64,000 nt of DNA, from contig CM034547.1 of NCBI GenBank assembly GCA_020055645.1, forward strand, positions 43,974,409 to 44,038,408, given 5' to 3'. The DNA is from Tomocerus qinae (Eukaryota > Arthropoda > Collembola > Entomobryomorpha > Tomoceridae). A program made the position numbers and the translations under genes. Numbering within the stretch: the stretch's first letter is position 1; every line of letters starts with the position of its first letter. This document shows positions 12,001 to 23,600 of the stretch, piece after piece. The notes under the pieces are model-generated. The model was not told the origin of the DNA. It did not search any database and saw only the letters and a list, made by a program, of their open reading frames with translations.

Positions 12001-15000
12001 GATTATCCATATTTTCATTTGTTTACCCACCCTAAGGCTACTACATGAACATGTTCATAGGTAATGAGGTAATTATGATTATAGTTCAACTAGTTACAGT
12101 TTTTGGCTTTCGTACGTCATCAATTCTTAAAAATAACGTTAACACGCAGGAATTCGATAGGAATCTATTAATTTGTTTGTTTCTTTCCAAAATTCGTTGT
12201 ATTTTACCTGCGCAGTTAGAAATGAAGGTACAATTTGCTAAAATTTTTCTTTGCTGAGTGAGACTTGTTTTGTTTAATCAATTAAATGTATCATGCATAC
12301 GTAGGCATTGTTCCTGTTTTGCTCATTTGTTTTTTTTCATTTTAAAGACATTTTCAAAGTAGTAGTCATCACATAAAAGTTAGGTAGGGAAAGGGTGTAT
12401 TTGCCTCCTACTATTCTATTCTTGGGTAAGGTAGCTATTTAGTTTGACTTTTGTTCATGTAGACGCAGTAGACATGCAAAGTAGGTAGAAAACACAAATA
12501 GATACGTAACAGTTGGTAGCAAGAACGTATAAGGAAGATATCTCCACTTGTGAAATTAATAGACTCTTCTTTAGTAGTTCTGTTCGAAGGCTATTTACGT
12601 GGTGTTAAGAAAAGAATGATCGTTGGGCTAGGGCAGTGTTTAAGTGGTAGGTAAGGGGTAGGTAAGGTAAGTAGTAGTCTTTTCTTTTAGCTAAATAAAG
12701 CCAAGAGAGGAAGATGATGTAAGCCACGTAGCTTAGAGATACTCTTCAGCAAAGGTTGAAAAGATGCTGCGTACATGCACCATAGCCATACATTTGTTTG
12801 AATACTGGTTCTGGTTTGGTTTACTTTTTGATATGATGTGATAATTGCAAAGTAAAGGCTGTTGACCACAGCACAAGGAAATTAAAACTGCCATACACAA
12901 GTCAAGGCTACAGTGTTATTAACCCATTGGCATAGAGTCAGAGCCATTACATGCAAATACCTAGGATAAATACAACACTATATAATATCACTATTTTTAA
13001 AATCATAATAATACACAGTAGATAATTATCTTTATCGTTTCACTCTTCCCATAGGTAAAAAATTCTGTGGGGCATAGTATTTATCTGTAGTAGGAAACAT
13101 CGCAAGTAATTTAATTACCTAAATAGGGTCAAGGAGAACTTTGAGTCGAATGGCAAAAGGTTGTTGACTCACTCATGTATAACCAACGACTACCTTTCCT
13201 TACCTTAAGGTACTTTTCATTTGCATCAGTCGATCATTGCATCAAGGAAATAATATTATTCATGTTAAGTGAAGAACGATGATCTACGCAGTTTAAAAGT
13301 TTAATCTACGTATCACACGCTTTACGCTTGCATCGCAAACATACTTCTTACCTACATAAGAATAAATCATTTTCTGATAACAACAAAGTACAAGCTTGAA
13401 TTTGCATATCCTCAAAACGAAAGATGCATCCCTCCTTACATAAAAATACAAGGGAATGCATTATAGCTGTGTAACGTGTGTAGTATGCGTAGAGTCGTAG
13501 TACTACATGCCGATAGTAGATAAATATAGGTAATTAATAAACTGGAATAGAGTATCTTCCGTTGCATGCTTGTTTGTATCTTTACATGTACTTTCACCGG
13601 CCTAGAAAACCCCTATACTTATTACTACTTAATATGGCAAAGCAAAACAAGTCAGTTGAACAGAAACTAGAAACCAGGAAGATGTTTTATTAAGTTATAA
13701 AATACGATGCATCGAAAGCAAAGCAAACCTCACCACACTATTCAGGCTGTTGACTTTTCAAGGTGAACAGAACTCACCATTTATTTATTCAAGTTGGGTA
13801 GGTAAGGTTAGGAAGGCACAATATACGATATCTTATTGAATACAAATAGTACTCTAATAATAAGGATAGTATTGCACACTACTTTGTAGTGGTTTGTTTG
13901 TACCATATAATATGCTAACAATAAATTAAAAAGAAGTGGTAATACTAGATACACTCCTGACTGATACGTTCAGTGCATAGTCAAATAATGAAGAGCTTTC
14001 TAAGGAAGAATAAAGACGTCCACTCCAGGATTTTTTTTCTGACCTGGCGTTACCTTTCCTTACCTACTCCACTGTAACTGTAGGCAGAGTATTGTAACAC
14101 TAACAAATACATAACAGGAAAGGGACATACACACTGAGATGTTCAACTTATAAGCTCCACTGCGTGACCAACAAAGCATAAAATGATGTTACACATATTT
14201 TCTCTTATCACTCACACTTCACACACAGCGACGAAAACTCATTCTCTCTCTTGTAGCTAGTTTCCCTCAGTGGTTAGTCAGTGCTTTGCTAAACAATAAA
14301 TAAATGATAACTGATTACCTTTACCCACCCCGATCTGGAGGTTGCTCTACTAAATGCATACTTTGTTTTTGGCTGCAGATCAAATCAATCAAACGAGTGC
14401 TGGTGCTGGACCATCAACTCCTCCGAGGTCCCCGAGACTTCCACTCCCCGACATCATTCAGTGCCATGCTCAATTGGCTTTCAATTTCTGTGCCACTACC
14501 ACCAACGCCAACACCAACAATGAGTTACCTCCTCGTGTTCCTCATCCCCAGCCCCTGGAAGATTCGGATGAAGAATCACTCGACGTTTCCCTTAAAATAG
14601 GTTTTGAAATTTACCGCAAAACCGGGAGAGACCTCAGAGACATTGCTGATGACCTGGAACGGAATTACAATGTAAGTTTACAATTTTTTGAATTTTATTT
14701 TCAAAATGGGTCCCAAAAATGGTCCTCATTATAATTACATAGACAATAGCTAAGTTTTTTGCTCTGGTAAAGCGCTGTAAATCGTTAGGAAATGTAGTCG
14801 ATTCTTTGACAGCTTTAATTACACGCCTCATTGATACCCTATAGTATAACAAGTAGTCTAGAAAATGGGAACTTTGAGTCTAGTAAAAGATGCGGGAGGA
14901 TTTTCTAAAAGTTTTGCCGCAGTATATACTTACTGAAGTCTCTTTGTTTTTTTCACCGCTCGTCCGAGATCATGATTTCTTATTTACGTTAGCTTAGAAT

Positions 15001-16035
15001 TTAGGATGCTCTTTTACAAATAAGGATTTGCTGAGAAAAGCGCTCTTGAGCATGTTCTCTTTATGTTACTCCGTTTGTGTATGATATTTCCTATTGTTTT
15101 CAATGCTCATTGAGTTTTATTTTATTATTCGAAGGGATCTAATAAAGGATACGAGGTGATAGGAAGAGATTGGATTTCTTAATTAAACTTTTCCCCCTTC
15201 ATACTATGACTATAGTCACACGTAAAAGCGAAATACAATTTTACTAGTCACACTTGTTTCTCTTTCCGCTATCTCTGAGTCTTCCTCTCTTCACTCATAT
15301 CCTATCATAAGTTACTTAAGCTCATCACGAAAAAATTATGGTCAAAGTAAATCAGAAAAGAGACAAAACGCTATCAGATTTTTTCATCAAGACATTATTC
15401 GAGGAAATTAGGGCAGTTTACGACGTTGGCTCTATAGGAAAAAATGATGAAATTTTTAACAACCCTAAGTCGTCACATAAAAATGAACGTAGCAGGCAGA
15501 CGAAGCTATTTATGGTAGTTATCTTGTCCATTTCTCCAACCCCTTTAGTATACTTTATGCCTCCACTGTGAAATATTTTATTTGCAGTGTAATGCGATAT
15601 GAAATGATAAGAGAGGTTTACTCTATCATACCAAATCTTGCCATTTCGTATTTACACCAGTCCATTCCAGTTTTCCTAATGTCGAAGTTTATACTACACT
15701 GTAAATATTGTATTAGATGTTGGCATTTTGGGTTTTGACTCAACGCACCCGAACTAATCTCAGAGTTGATGCAAAAACTGTTTATCTGGTGCACAATCTA
15801 CATTTCGCATGTACCCTTGCGAAATAAACTGTTATCTGTTAGGAGGTTCCATTTTTATTGGTAAATTTTGCACAAGCTAACGTAAATTTATTTTTGTTTG
15901 CAGACGAATGGCCGAAGACGAAATTGTCGACGCAGTAGACTCCGACTATCACTGGATATGGATCTAATGCTCACAGTAGCATTCCCTGCACTTGCCATTT
16001 TGGGTGGATTTGGTTATTACATCTACCGCCGATGA
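9076..16035 (+). CDS. BH3-motif, tail-anchored protein (candidate BH3-only apoptosis protein)
   Basis: Three exons: 9076-9403, 14379-14671 and 15904-16035, encoding 250 residues. The introns are GT-AG (4975 and 1232 bases) and phases match: the first junction splits an Asp codon, the second falls between codons. Residues 192-207 (GRDLRDIADDLERNYN) fit the BH3 pattern L-x3-(G/A)-D-(D/E). Next come an Arg-rich linker (TNGRRRRNCRRSR begins as TNGRRRNCRRSR) and a moderately hydrophobic helix (about 228-246) ending YYIYRR, typical of a mitochondrial or ER tail anchor. The N-terminal two thirds is Asn/Pro-rich and looks disordered. I see no BH1 (NWGR) or BH2, so it resembles BH3-only sensitiser/activator proteins rather than Bax/Bak, although the motif itself is Bak-like. 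ATG 9076 has A at -3 and G at +4; the in-frame ATG at 9010 has a poor context. Function is inferred from motif and layout only. Confidence 0.62.
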
Positions 16036-16102
16036 TCCTAAGTCTAATGTAATCCCAAGAGAGATCAGGCGTCGCTCATCGGTAGCGTAACCAACTGCAA
16101 AC

Positions 16103-16108
16103 AATAAA
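16103..16108 (+). terminator. Polyadenylation signal AATAAA for the BH3 gene
   Basis: AATAAA lies 68 bases after the stop codon of the BH3-motif gene. Confidence 0.5.
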
Positions 16109-18876
16109 TCCAGCCGGGCCGGGTCCAATTCTACAAAAGTTGCCTCAGAGTCTTCATTCATCAATGATCCTATCTACACCTTCGAAAATCATCGGAGAAG
16201 TTCATTTGGTATGATATCCAAATTAAGCCAAGCCAGTCGTCATTTCCAGTCATCAATGTAATTTATAGGGATGCATATTATTTATGTATTCAAACTCATC
16301 GCTAGTTGCACTTGTAACTTGAACTCACATCACCCCATTTCCTAAGTTGGGTCTGTACTTAAGTACCATATGCAGTTAGAGAGAATATTATGTACATAGG
16401 TAGAAGCTTATTGTTTCTCATTATTAGCTTGTCTTGTAGTATAGTTATATTTAGTAGACTGGTCTATTTTGTAGACATATTTAATTAGCCGTTTTCTTAG
16501 TTATAAGTTCGTTGATTACGTAATCGTTAAATTATATCATTCAAGTCCACTCGAGTCCGTTTCAAGTGATCTCCAATTATCCTGACGAACTTAAATTGTG
16601 TTTCACTATATTCCTACGTACCTAGTAGATATAACAGTACTTATACTTTTGGTTAAAAATGTTAGTTGTAGTATTAGACTGGTGTATTACTTATGATTGT
16701 AGTCTAATAGGCATTTGTAAGCATGTATTCGCATTTTACGTACTTACTTTACTTACCATTAAGTTAAATATAGTTTTAAACTTATGATGTTGATTTTGTT
16801 TTGTTTTGTGATGTATACTTAAATACACTATAGTTCGCTATCTACAGATAAATACTGATTGGGTTCACTACAGATTCATTTGGTAGTATGTAGTCTTTTA
16901 CTTTACAGTATGACTCTACTGCTGGGTAAATAGAGTAGTTTGTAAGTTGACTAGATAGGGACACAGAAATGACATTACTACATAAAACCCAAACAAAACA
17001 AACACTTTACGGAACAACAAACTAATTTTATGAGCTAAATTGTAAATTCTGCCGATAATATTTCCCAAATTTGATTATTTGATAACATGCATGCCGAGTG
17101 CCAAACTCTCTAAATTACAAATCATATTTACTTCGAAAAATTCAGGTCGTTTTGCTGGATTAGGATTGGTCCATTTTCCGAAAGTAAATAACTAACATCA
17201 CAGTCTGTTCATATTATTGTACATAATAGTAGTTAGGCAAAAGCATCTGTGTTTACTTATTATTATTCTAAAATATATTAGACATTAGACACTATACTAT
17301 AAGCGTTAATTATGTATTAATTAGTTAATTCACATATTAATTAATCGAAAGTAGCAATGCCATCCTTCCCCTTGATTAGCTGATGAAATGAAAAGGTAGA
17401 AGAAGACGGCGCTCGCTCATCAAAGCAAATTAGTGATTTTGCCAACAATGATCTCAGAATTAAAATTAGTATCTGCGCTGTAGACAAATACAGGATCAAT
17501 AGCCAGAATCTTGATATCATTTGGGTGCAGCATTAAGTGACATGTAAGGGAAATCTAAAGGTCAGGTCAGGTCAATGTTCCTAGTCATTTGTCCTTTGTT
17601 GTTGCCTATTACATTAATCTTACTGATTGAGCCACTTGAGCGGTTTCTGACTTCTGTGCGAGTCTACTGTACTGTACTAAATAGTTATATACTAACGTAT
17701 TACTTAATAATATGTAGTTGTCTAAAGCGTTGTTCCTTTACCGAATGTAAGTCCAGTTTAAGTACTATAAGTAATTTGGGTACTTAATTGTAAACAGCCT
17801 TAATAGTCTTTCTCAAGAAAATTCCTTCCAAAATTACTACAACGAAAATTACCGAATTACTGAAAGACTAGTGCCTTTTCCTTTTAGGGGTGAAGTGCTT
17901 TTCAATTGGAAAGATTTATTCTTAATACGGTCTCAATTAGCAATAAAAATTATGCAATACCAATACTAATACCGGTCCCGGACTTCTGTGTGTTTAATTT
18001 CTACTATGTATTGCGTCTTATAGTACTTATACATAAATCTACCAAGGTCTTTCACGGTGTTGGCAAACTATCCGTTTACATGACAGATACACTGATAATG
18101 TTACAACGACAAGCTCAATCCGAATCAATAGTGTAGAGATACAGAAATTCAGAAAATGCACATAAAAATCGAATTAACGGTAAAAATTACATAAAAATAT
18201 TCAGTTGTCATATGCAATCAATCTGTCATGTCTTCGTGATATGAAGCCACAGCCACACCGACCAAACCAACTCCTCACATTCGTGGGATAAGATAAACGT
18301 AATGTGAGTAGTAAAGTAGCTTAATGGGTAGTATAAATTAGCTAGTATCAATATTGTAATATATACATAGTTTATAAGATAATAGCATGTAATATTTTGT
18401 ATATAGCTACTATTTTGTACTTAATTATAGCATAAATATAATTATATTAAGATTGTATATGGTTTATTAATATAGTATTTTAAATACTAAATGATAAATG
18501 CATATTATATCCCAGCCCGATAGTCTTTCACAATTGTAAATAGCAAATGAATATACTATTATTAGTATTTAATCATCAAAACATGTACTATACTTTATGT
18601 TGTATGTACTATACTTGAGTTAAATGCATCTAATGATTGTCAAACAGATAGCAAGCTTAATTAGTCGTATGTGACAAACGTTGAATAAGGAACCAATGTT
18701 ATTTACGACGAAATAAATGAAAATAAAGCAAAAAAACATGAAATAATAATACTTCCATGTCAAGTCTCATTCTTTATCATCAAAATTCTTTCGAGATAAT
18801 TCATTCATACCAAAACATAATTTCTTGTACTAAATGCAACGCAAAATAAGTCGATAACCTACATATAAATAAGTTA
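16109..18876. other. Non-coding stretch, nothing identified
   Basis: AT-rich sequence between the BH3 gene and the LINE insertion. No open frame has a recognisable product and I see no repeat structure. Confidence 0.4.
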
Positions 18877-18890
18877 AAAATAAAATACTA

Positions 18891-18914
18891 GTAGTAGTAG
18901 TAGTAGTAGTAGTA
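18891..18914 (-). repeat. (TAC)8 tail of the LINE
   Basis: Eight perfect GTA units on the plus strand sit between the left target duplication and the LINE 3' region. This is the simple-repeat tail of the insertion, not an independent microsatellite. Confidence 0.8.
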
Positions 18915-18998
18915 TGTGTTTATTGATTGTTTGGCAAGCAGTCACAATCATATCAAATTACAAGGCATTTCATTGACAGAATTGAATTTAAGTGTTTA

Positions 18999-20613
18999 CT
19001 AAATAATATTAATATTTCTAATCTTAATTAATAGGTAGATATAAAGTTTCGTGTTCTTATAGCTAGTTTCCAAAACATATAAAAATTTAGTTGCAATTAT
19101 AGGCGTTATATTATTAAGTACAGTAAGATGGTTATCTCTATTTAAGGTATCTGTAATGTGCGGAAGTATGTATTTATTTCTAAAACATTTATAGTGTGGG
19201 CATACATGCATAATGTGGAATGTATCTTCTATGTCGTTTAAGTTACATATATCGCAATTTTCGTAGTTGCCGATTCTAGAACCTCTTAACCAGTATGACT
19301 TTTTGTCTACCGTCACGTACCCTAGATTTAGTCTTAACTGGGTTATCACACGCGTAGCTGACCATTCTATGTCAAAATTTAAGTGTTTCTCCGTACCTAT
19401 TCGTAGTTTTATTAGATTATACAGCCCTTGTCTATGTGACCTCATAATTGCAATATTTTTGATATTCCAATTTAACAGACAATTTCTTATTACTGCATTA
19501 ACCTTTTTTCTGTCTAAGTATTTGTCGTTAATAACAAAGTCTATGTTCCACTCTTTTAACAATTTAACGACGTAACATAGCCAACACCTGTTTTTACATT
19601 GTCCAGCACACAGTTTAAACCATTCCTTATAACTGTCATTGGCAAGTGAACCTGGAGGTTTCGACTTTAGTTTGACTATAAAATTCAGGGTCAGTTTAAT
19701 GAAAATAGCTCAATTGGGAAAGTTCCTGTCTCCAAGTAAATCTTCCATCTCGGAGTTTCCTTAGGTAGATAAAGGAGTTTCCTCAAGAATCTCATTTGAA
19801 AATCGGTGAATTCGTTTGTGTGATTGACCCCCCACGTAGGAGAAGCGTATAGAAGTACCGAATTTACCAGTGAATTAAACAGCTCCTCTTGTCGGTTGAA
19901 TGTGTTTGTTTTACTTCGTATTAGGAGCGATAGGTGAGCATTTAATGCTGCATTAGCTTTTTCTAGAAAGAACGTCTTCGCCGAGTTGGAAAGGCCACTG
20001 TAATGGAACGGCACTCCAAGATAAATGTAGCTGTCCACAATTCCGATTGGTTTGCCTTTCCATTTGAACTGGTACTCTTTAATTTTATGCCCCTTTCTGA
20101 AAATGACGATTTTGGTTTTTTCGATGTTAACTTCCAGTCTATTTTTGTCGAAATAGGCAGATAGTCTTCTCATTTTCATTTTCAGCCCTCCCTCAGTCTC
20201 TCCGATCATAATAATATCGTCAGCAAAGAGCAGCATATGAACTTCGTGATTGCCGATTGTCACTCCTGGGACTTGGGTGTTGCTAATTGCTTCTATGACG
20301 TCATTAATGAAAAGGGTAAATAATTTTGGCGAGAGGCTGTCTCCCTGCATCACTGAGTTAGTAATTTTAAAAGAGTTGCTAGTGCCTTCGTCCGTCTTAA
20401 CGTTTGCCGAAGCTTTGAAATAAAATGTTTGGATCACTTGTAGGAATTTCGAGCTCATCCCTACGTCATATAACTTGTTCCATAAAAGGGATTGATCCAC
20501 GGAGGAAAAAGCCTGTTTTAAGTCCACAAAAATAGCAAACAGCTTTCCTTTTTTCTTTTTAAGGGATTTCTGAATTATTGTGTTGAGTATGAATATCTGT
20601 TCCGCGCAGCCAG
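18999..20613 (-). pseudogene. LINE reverse transcriptase ORF, 5'-truncated and frameshifted
   Basis: The reading starts mid-domain at about 20613 and runs through FAIFVDLKQAFSSVDQ (RT motif A region with Asp), QGDSLSPKLFTLFIND, and LLFADDI at about 20210-20230, which holds the paired catalytic aspartates. The first frame meets TGA at 19691-19693. The same protein resumes in another frame from about 19690 down to the stop at 18999 (segments such as NDSYKEWFKLCAGQCKNRCW). The C-terminal part has a Cys/His cluster, CDICNLNDIEDTFHIMHVC, of the kind found at the end of many LINE proteins. The endonuclease and ORF1 are absent. Truncation and frameshift make it inactive. Confidence 0.88.
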
Positions 20614-20628
20614 TAAAATAAAATACTA

Positions 20629-23600
20629 TATAGGAGTATAAAAATCAAACCAGGATGCATATATAGCTAATGAAACCACAGCCCAGAACTAAATGGTTAG
20701 CAGCATACACGCTTTCGCAGTAGTGACATAATGGAAATGCTTGGAAAATACCATACACAAAGTCATCGTCATCGTTTAGCTGGCGAATCGGTTTATTTAG
20801 GTCTGATATGTTTGTCTTACTAACTGTCGTACTCGTACCTACACTTATTATACTGTTAGTCATACTAAATGAGTTCAATCCCTGTTTTCGACTGGGAACA
20901 ACAGTAAATATATGCATCCAAAAGATGTACTGCACGAAAGTGTATCAAAATAATTGTAGTACATGATGTCACTTACCTACAATTTGCATTGTGCATGCTG
21001 TAGGTTATCTACTACAGTGGACCTTTTGTTTTGCTTTGGTTCTGATTCTGATTAAATCACGTAAACAGCCAACATCATTTCCCTTTCTTGTGAAAAAATT
21101 AGGTGCTTGTTCATCAACACATCATGGGTATGGATTCACAGTAAATAATGACATGTATAAGCTCTTCTTAATGTAGTGCATTAGTTATTGTACTAATCAA
21201 AGCCTAAAGAGAACCATTTTGGTTTTTGTTAGGTACTCGCAAAATGCAAATTGCACGACCATGTCGAGGAAGGCATGATGCTACACCGCCAAGCTAGTGC
21301 CATGATCATGACCCGTCATACAACAGCTACCTAAATAAAACGTTCATTTCCCCCACTGATTCCCTTTTAATACGCTTTTTAGCATATTAAAGTGCTTATT
21401 ACAGGCACTGTCTAATAAATTTTATAATTTTAGTAGTTACAGGTACTGAGACATGGTGCCTGTAAATTACATTTCGATATTCGTCTTACCTTAAACACTG
21501 CGATATATAGTGGTGCAATGTAAACTAGAGATGAGTCATTTATTTTTACCTGTTTCGTGCAATGCTAATAGCAATCACAGTATTTTAAACAACGTATGCA
21601 CAGGTAATTGATTCTAGTTATAGTATTTAGTGCAAAAGAACATCATTTACTAGATGCTTAGCATGACTTATGGATATATATTGTGAGTATACATTAAATG
21701 CACAATATTACTCAGTTTATGATAATGCTACAAGTAATGCGTTGAAAAAGTATCGGTCGAGTTGCTAACTAGGGTAGGTGTAGATTAAAATAGAGTTTTA
21801 TACCAATCAATCCGATACTGACTAATTAAATCAACAACAGTGACAAATCTTCATTATCAAAATCCTTGTGCGGGTAACAATATTCTTGTTTACCACTTCC
21901 ACTTTCTACCTTGTAAATATAATAGTTGGAAGGACAGTTTAATATTTTATGCGCAATAATATTTACTTAATGTGAATCATTATACTATATAACAAACATA
22001 TTTTTTGATGAATGCCAATGTTCAGAAGCCACGTATAGAATACATGTGAGAATATAAGACTGCACGATTGCGATTGGTGAGAATCGACATTTATTTATAC
22101 ATTCTAATCTAAAAATTGATGTCATAATTTGTCTGCCTCATCAGCGAGTTTAACGTATATATCAAATGCTTGTTTCATGACATACCATTCAATAGGAATG
22201 CGTAGCTTATACAAGATATACATATATCTGTTGAAAATGTTTCGTCAGACAGCCTGTCGCCTGCTCAAATCATATTTACTGTACTAAAGGTTACATTATT
22301 GTTTTATGTCTTAAACTAAAGCAATTAACTGAAATGTGGGACTGACGTAGGGGATATTTCTTCCGACAACTGTTTGGAACAAGATTCGTTTAAGATAATA
22401 AGAAGTATTAGCATGGATTTAGATATGTTCTTCTCCATCCTCTATATAGAAAAATTAACAAAAAGTAGGTACTTTAAATATTGGACCAGTTGGCAAGTCA
22501 TATATATTATTACTTACTTGCAGAGTAAGCGATCAAGGGAAGTTTTATAGGGTGTGTAATTCTGCCTACAAATCACATACGACATTCGATTTGCTTATTC
22601 ATACTCTATTATAGCCTGTTATATACTTTATGCTGAATTATCTGCATTGTGCAGCCTTACAAGCATGGAATTTTCACTGATAAAGAATACCTAATAATAA
22701 TCTTCATAACATTTATATTGCCCAGGCTGTTAATAATAATATTTATACTTAAGTTATACAAGAATTTATGTACGTGTGTACAGGTACAATATACTTCGCT
22801 CTTAATTACAAATTTATGACAATACTGTATGATGGTAAAGGCATTATACAACTGCGTATTTATTGACGGACAACTAATCACAGTATGCAAATACTAAAAT
22901 ACAGCCAAATCCTTTGCTCATGTTTCTTATCTACACAACATTCTCAAACTCTAAGTCATCATATAGTTATACGCCATAGGTCATCCATAGCAATCACAAC
23001 TTAACGGACGTTTTGTTCGACGTAATTCGGTACACTTAGAATTACGATTCACTCAGCAAATAGATCATCAAGTGTATATAAAATGAAACGTATTACAGAT
23101 AATTAGCTGTATTGTAGAAGGTGGCATGATCTGAATAATTGTCATTTAACTAGATGAAAATGGCAGGCTTTTAATTGAATTTATGGATTGTATCAAGTTT
23201 CTTAACGATCATAATAAATTCTACGGCTGGAATTTCTGTTACTTACTACTAGTATAATGATTACATCTCGGCTTACAGTAGTTGAAAGAAGGAATTGGAG
23301 CAGTTTGTTTTTCTGACGATATTTTTTAAACAAATGTAAATTGACGACCAGCAGTCTGCTTGAACGATTTTGTTTACATTAATGAAGTCATTTACATTGC
23401 ATTAACTTTGCTATGCCTGTACTAAATACTACAGAGCTATTATTATGCATGTATGCGCATCAACGATAACTTGAGACTCCCATAACAAAAATGTTAATAA
23501 GTGATAACTAGCTAAGAAACTAGGTACCTAAACCCAAGTTTAAGCAGCAATTGTCGTATGTAGTATTGTTAGTGTGCTAGTATCTTGTATTTAACTTCCC

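Larger units (their letters stand above)
18877..20628 (-). mobile_element. 5'-truncated non-LTR retrotransposon (LINE) with target-site duplication
   Basis: The insertion proper is 18891-20614, read on the minus strand. It is flanked by a perfect 14-base target duplication, AAAATAAAATACTA, at 18877-18890 and 20615-20628. The 3' end carries a (TAC)8 tail (plus-strand GTA x8 at 18891-18914) in place of poly(A). The 5' end is truncated inside the reverse transcriptase domain, just before the segment TGCAEQIFILNTIIQ. The 3' untranslated part is only about 85 bases. It is an I/Jockey-group-like LINE by its layout (RT, then a Cys/His C-terminal motif, then a microsatellite tail); the exact clade is not certain. 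Confidence 0.88.

Noticed and set aside
12047..12056. GAACATGTTC, a perfect p53 half-site in intron 1 of the BH3 gene
   Set aside because: Only one half-site is present; single matches to this degenerate pattern are common, so it is not evidence of p53 control.
14672..15903. Search of intron 2 of the BH3 gene for BH1/BH2 exons of a Bax/Bak-type protein
   Set aside because: No NWGR-like BH1 or BH2 segment was found in any frame, and the flanking exons join in phase without an extra exon.
20645..20935. Minus-strand 96-codon frame next to the LINE 5' end
   Set aside because: It is outside the LINE (beyond the target duplication), lacks any recognisable domain, and no partner exons were found.
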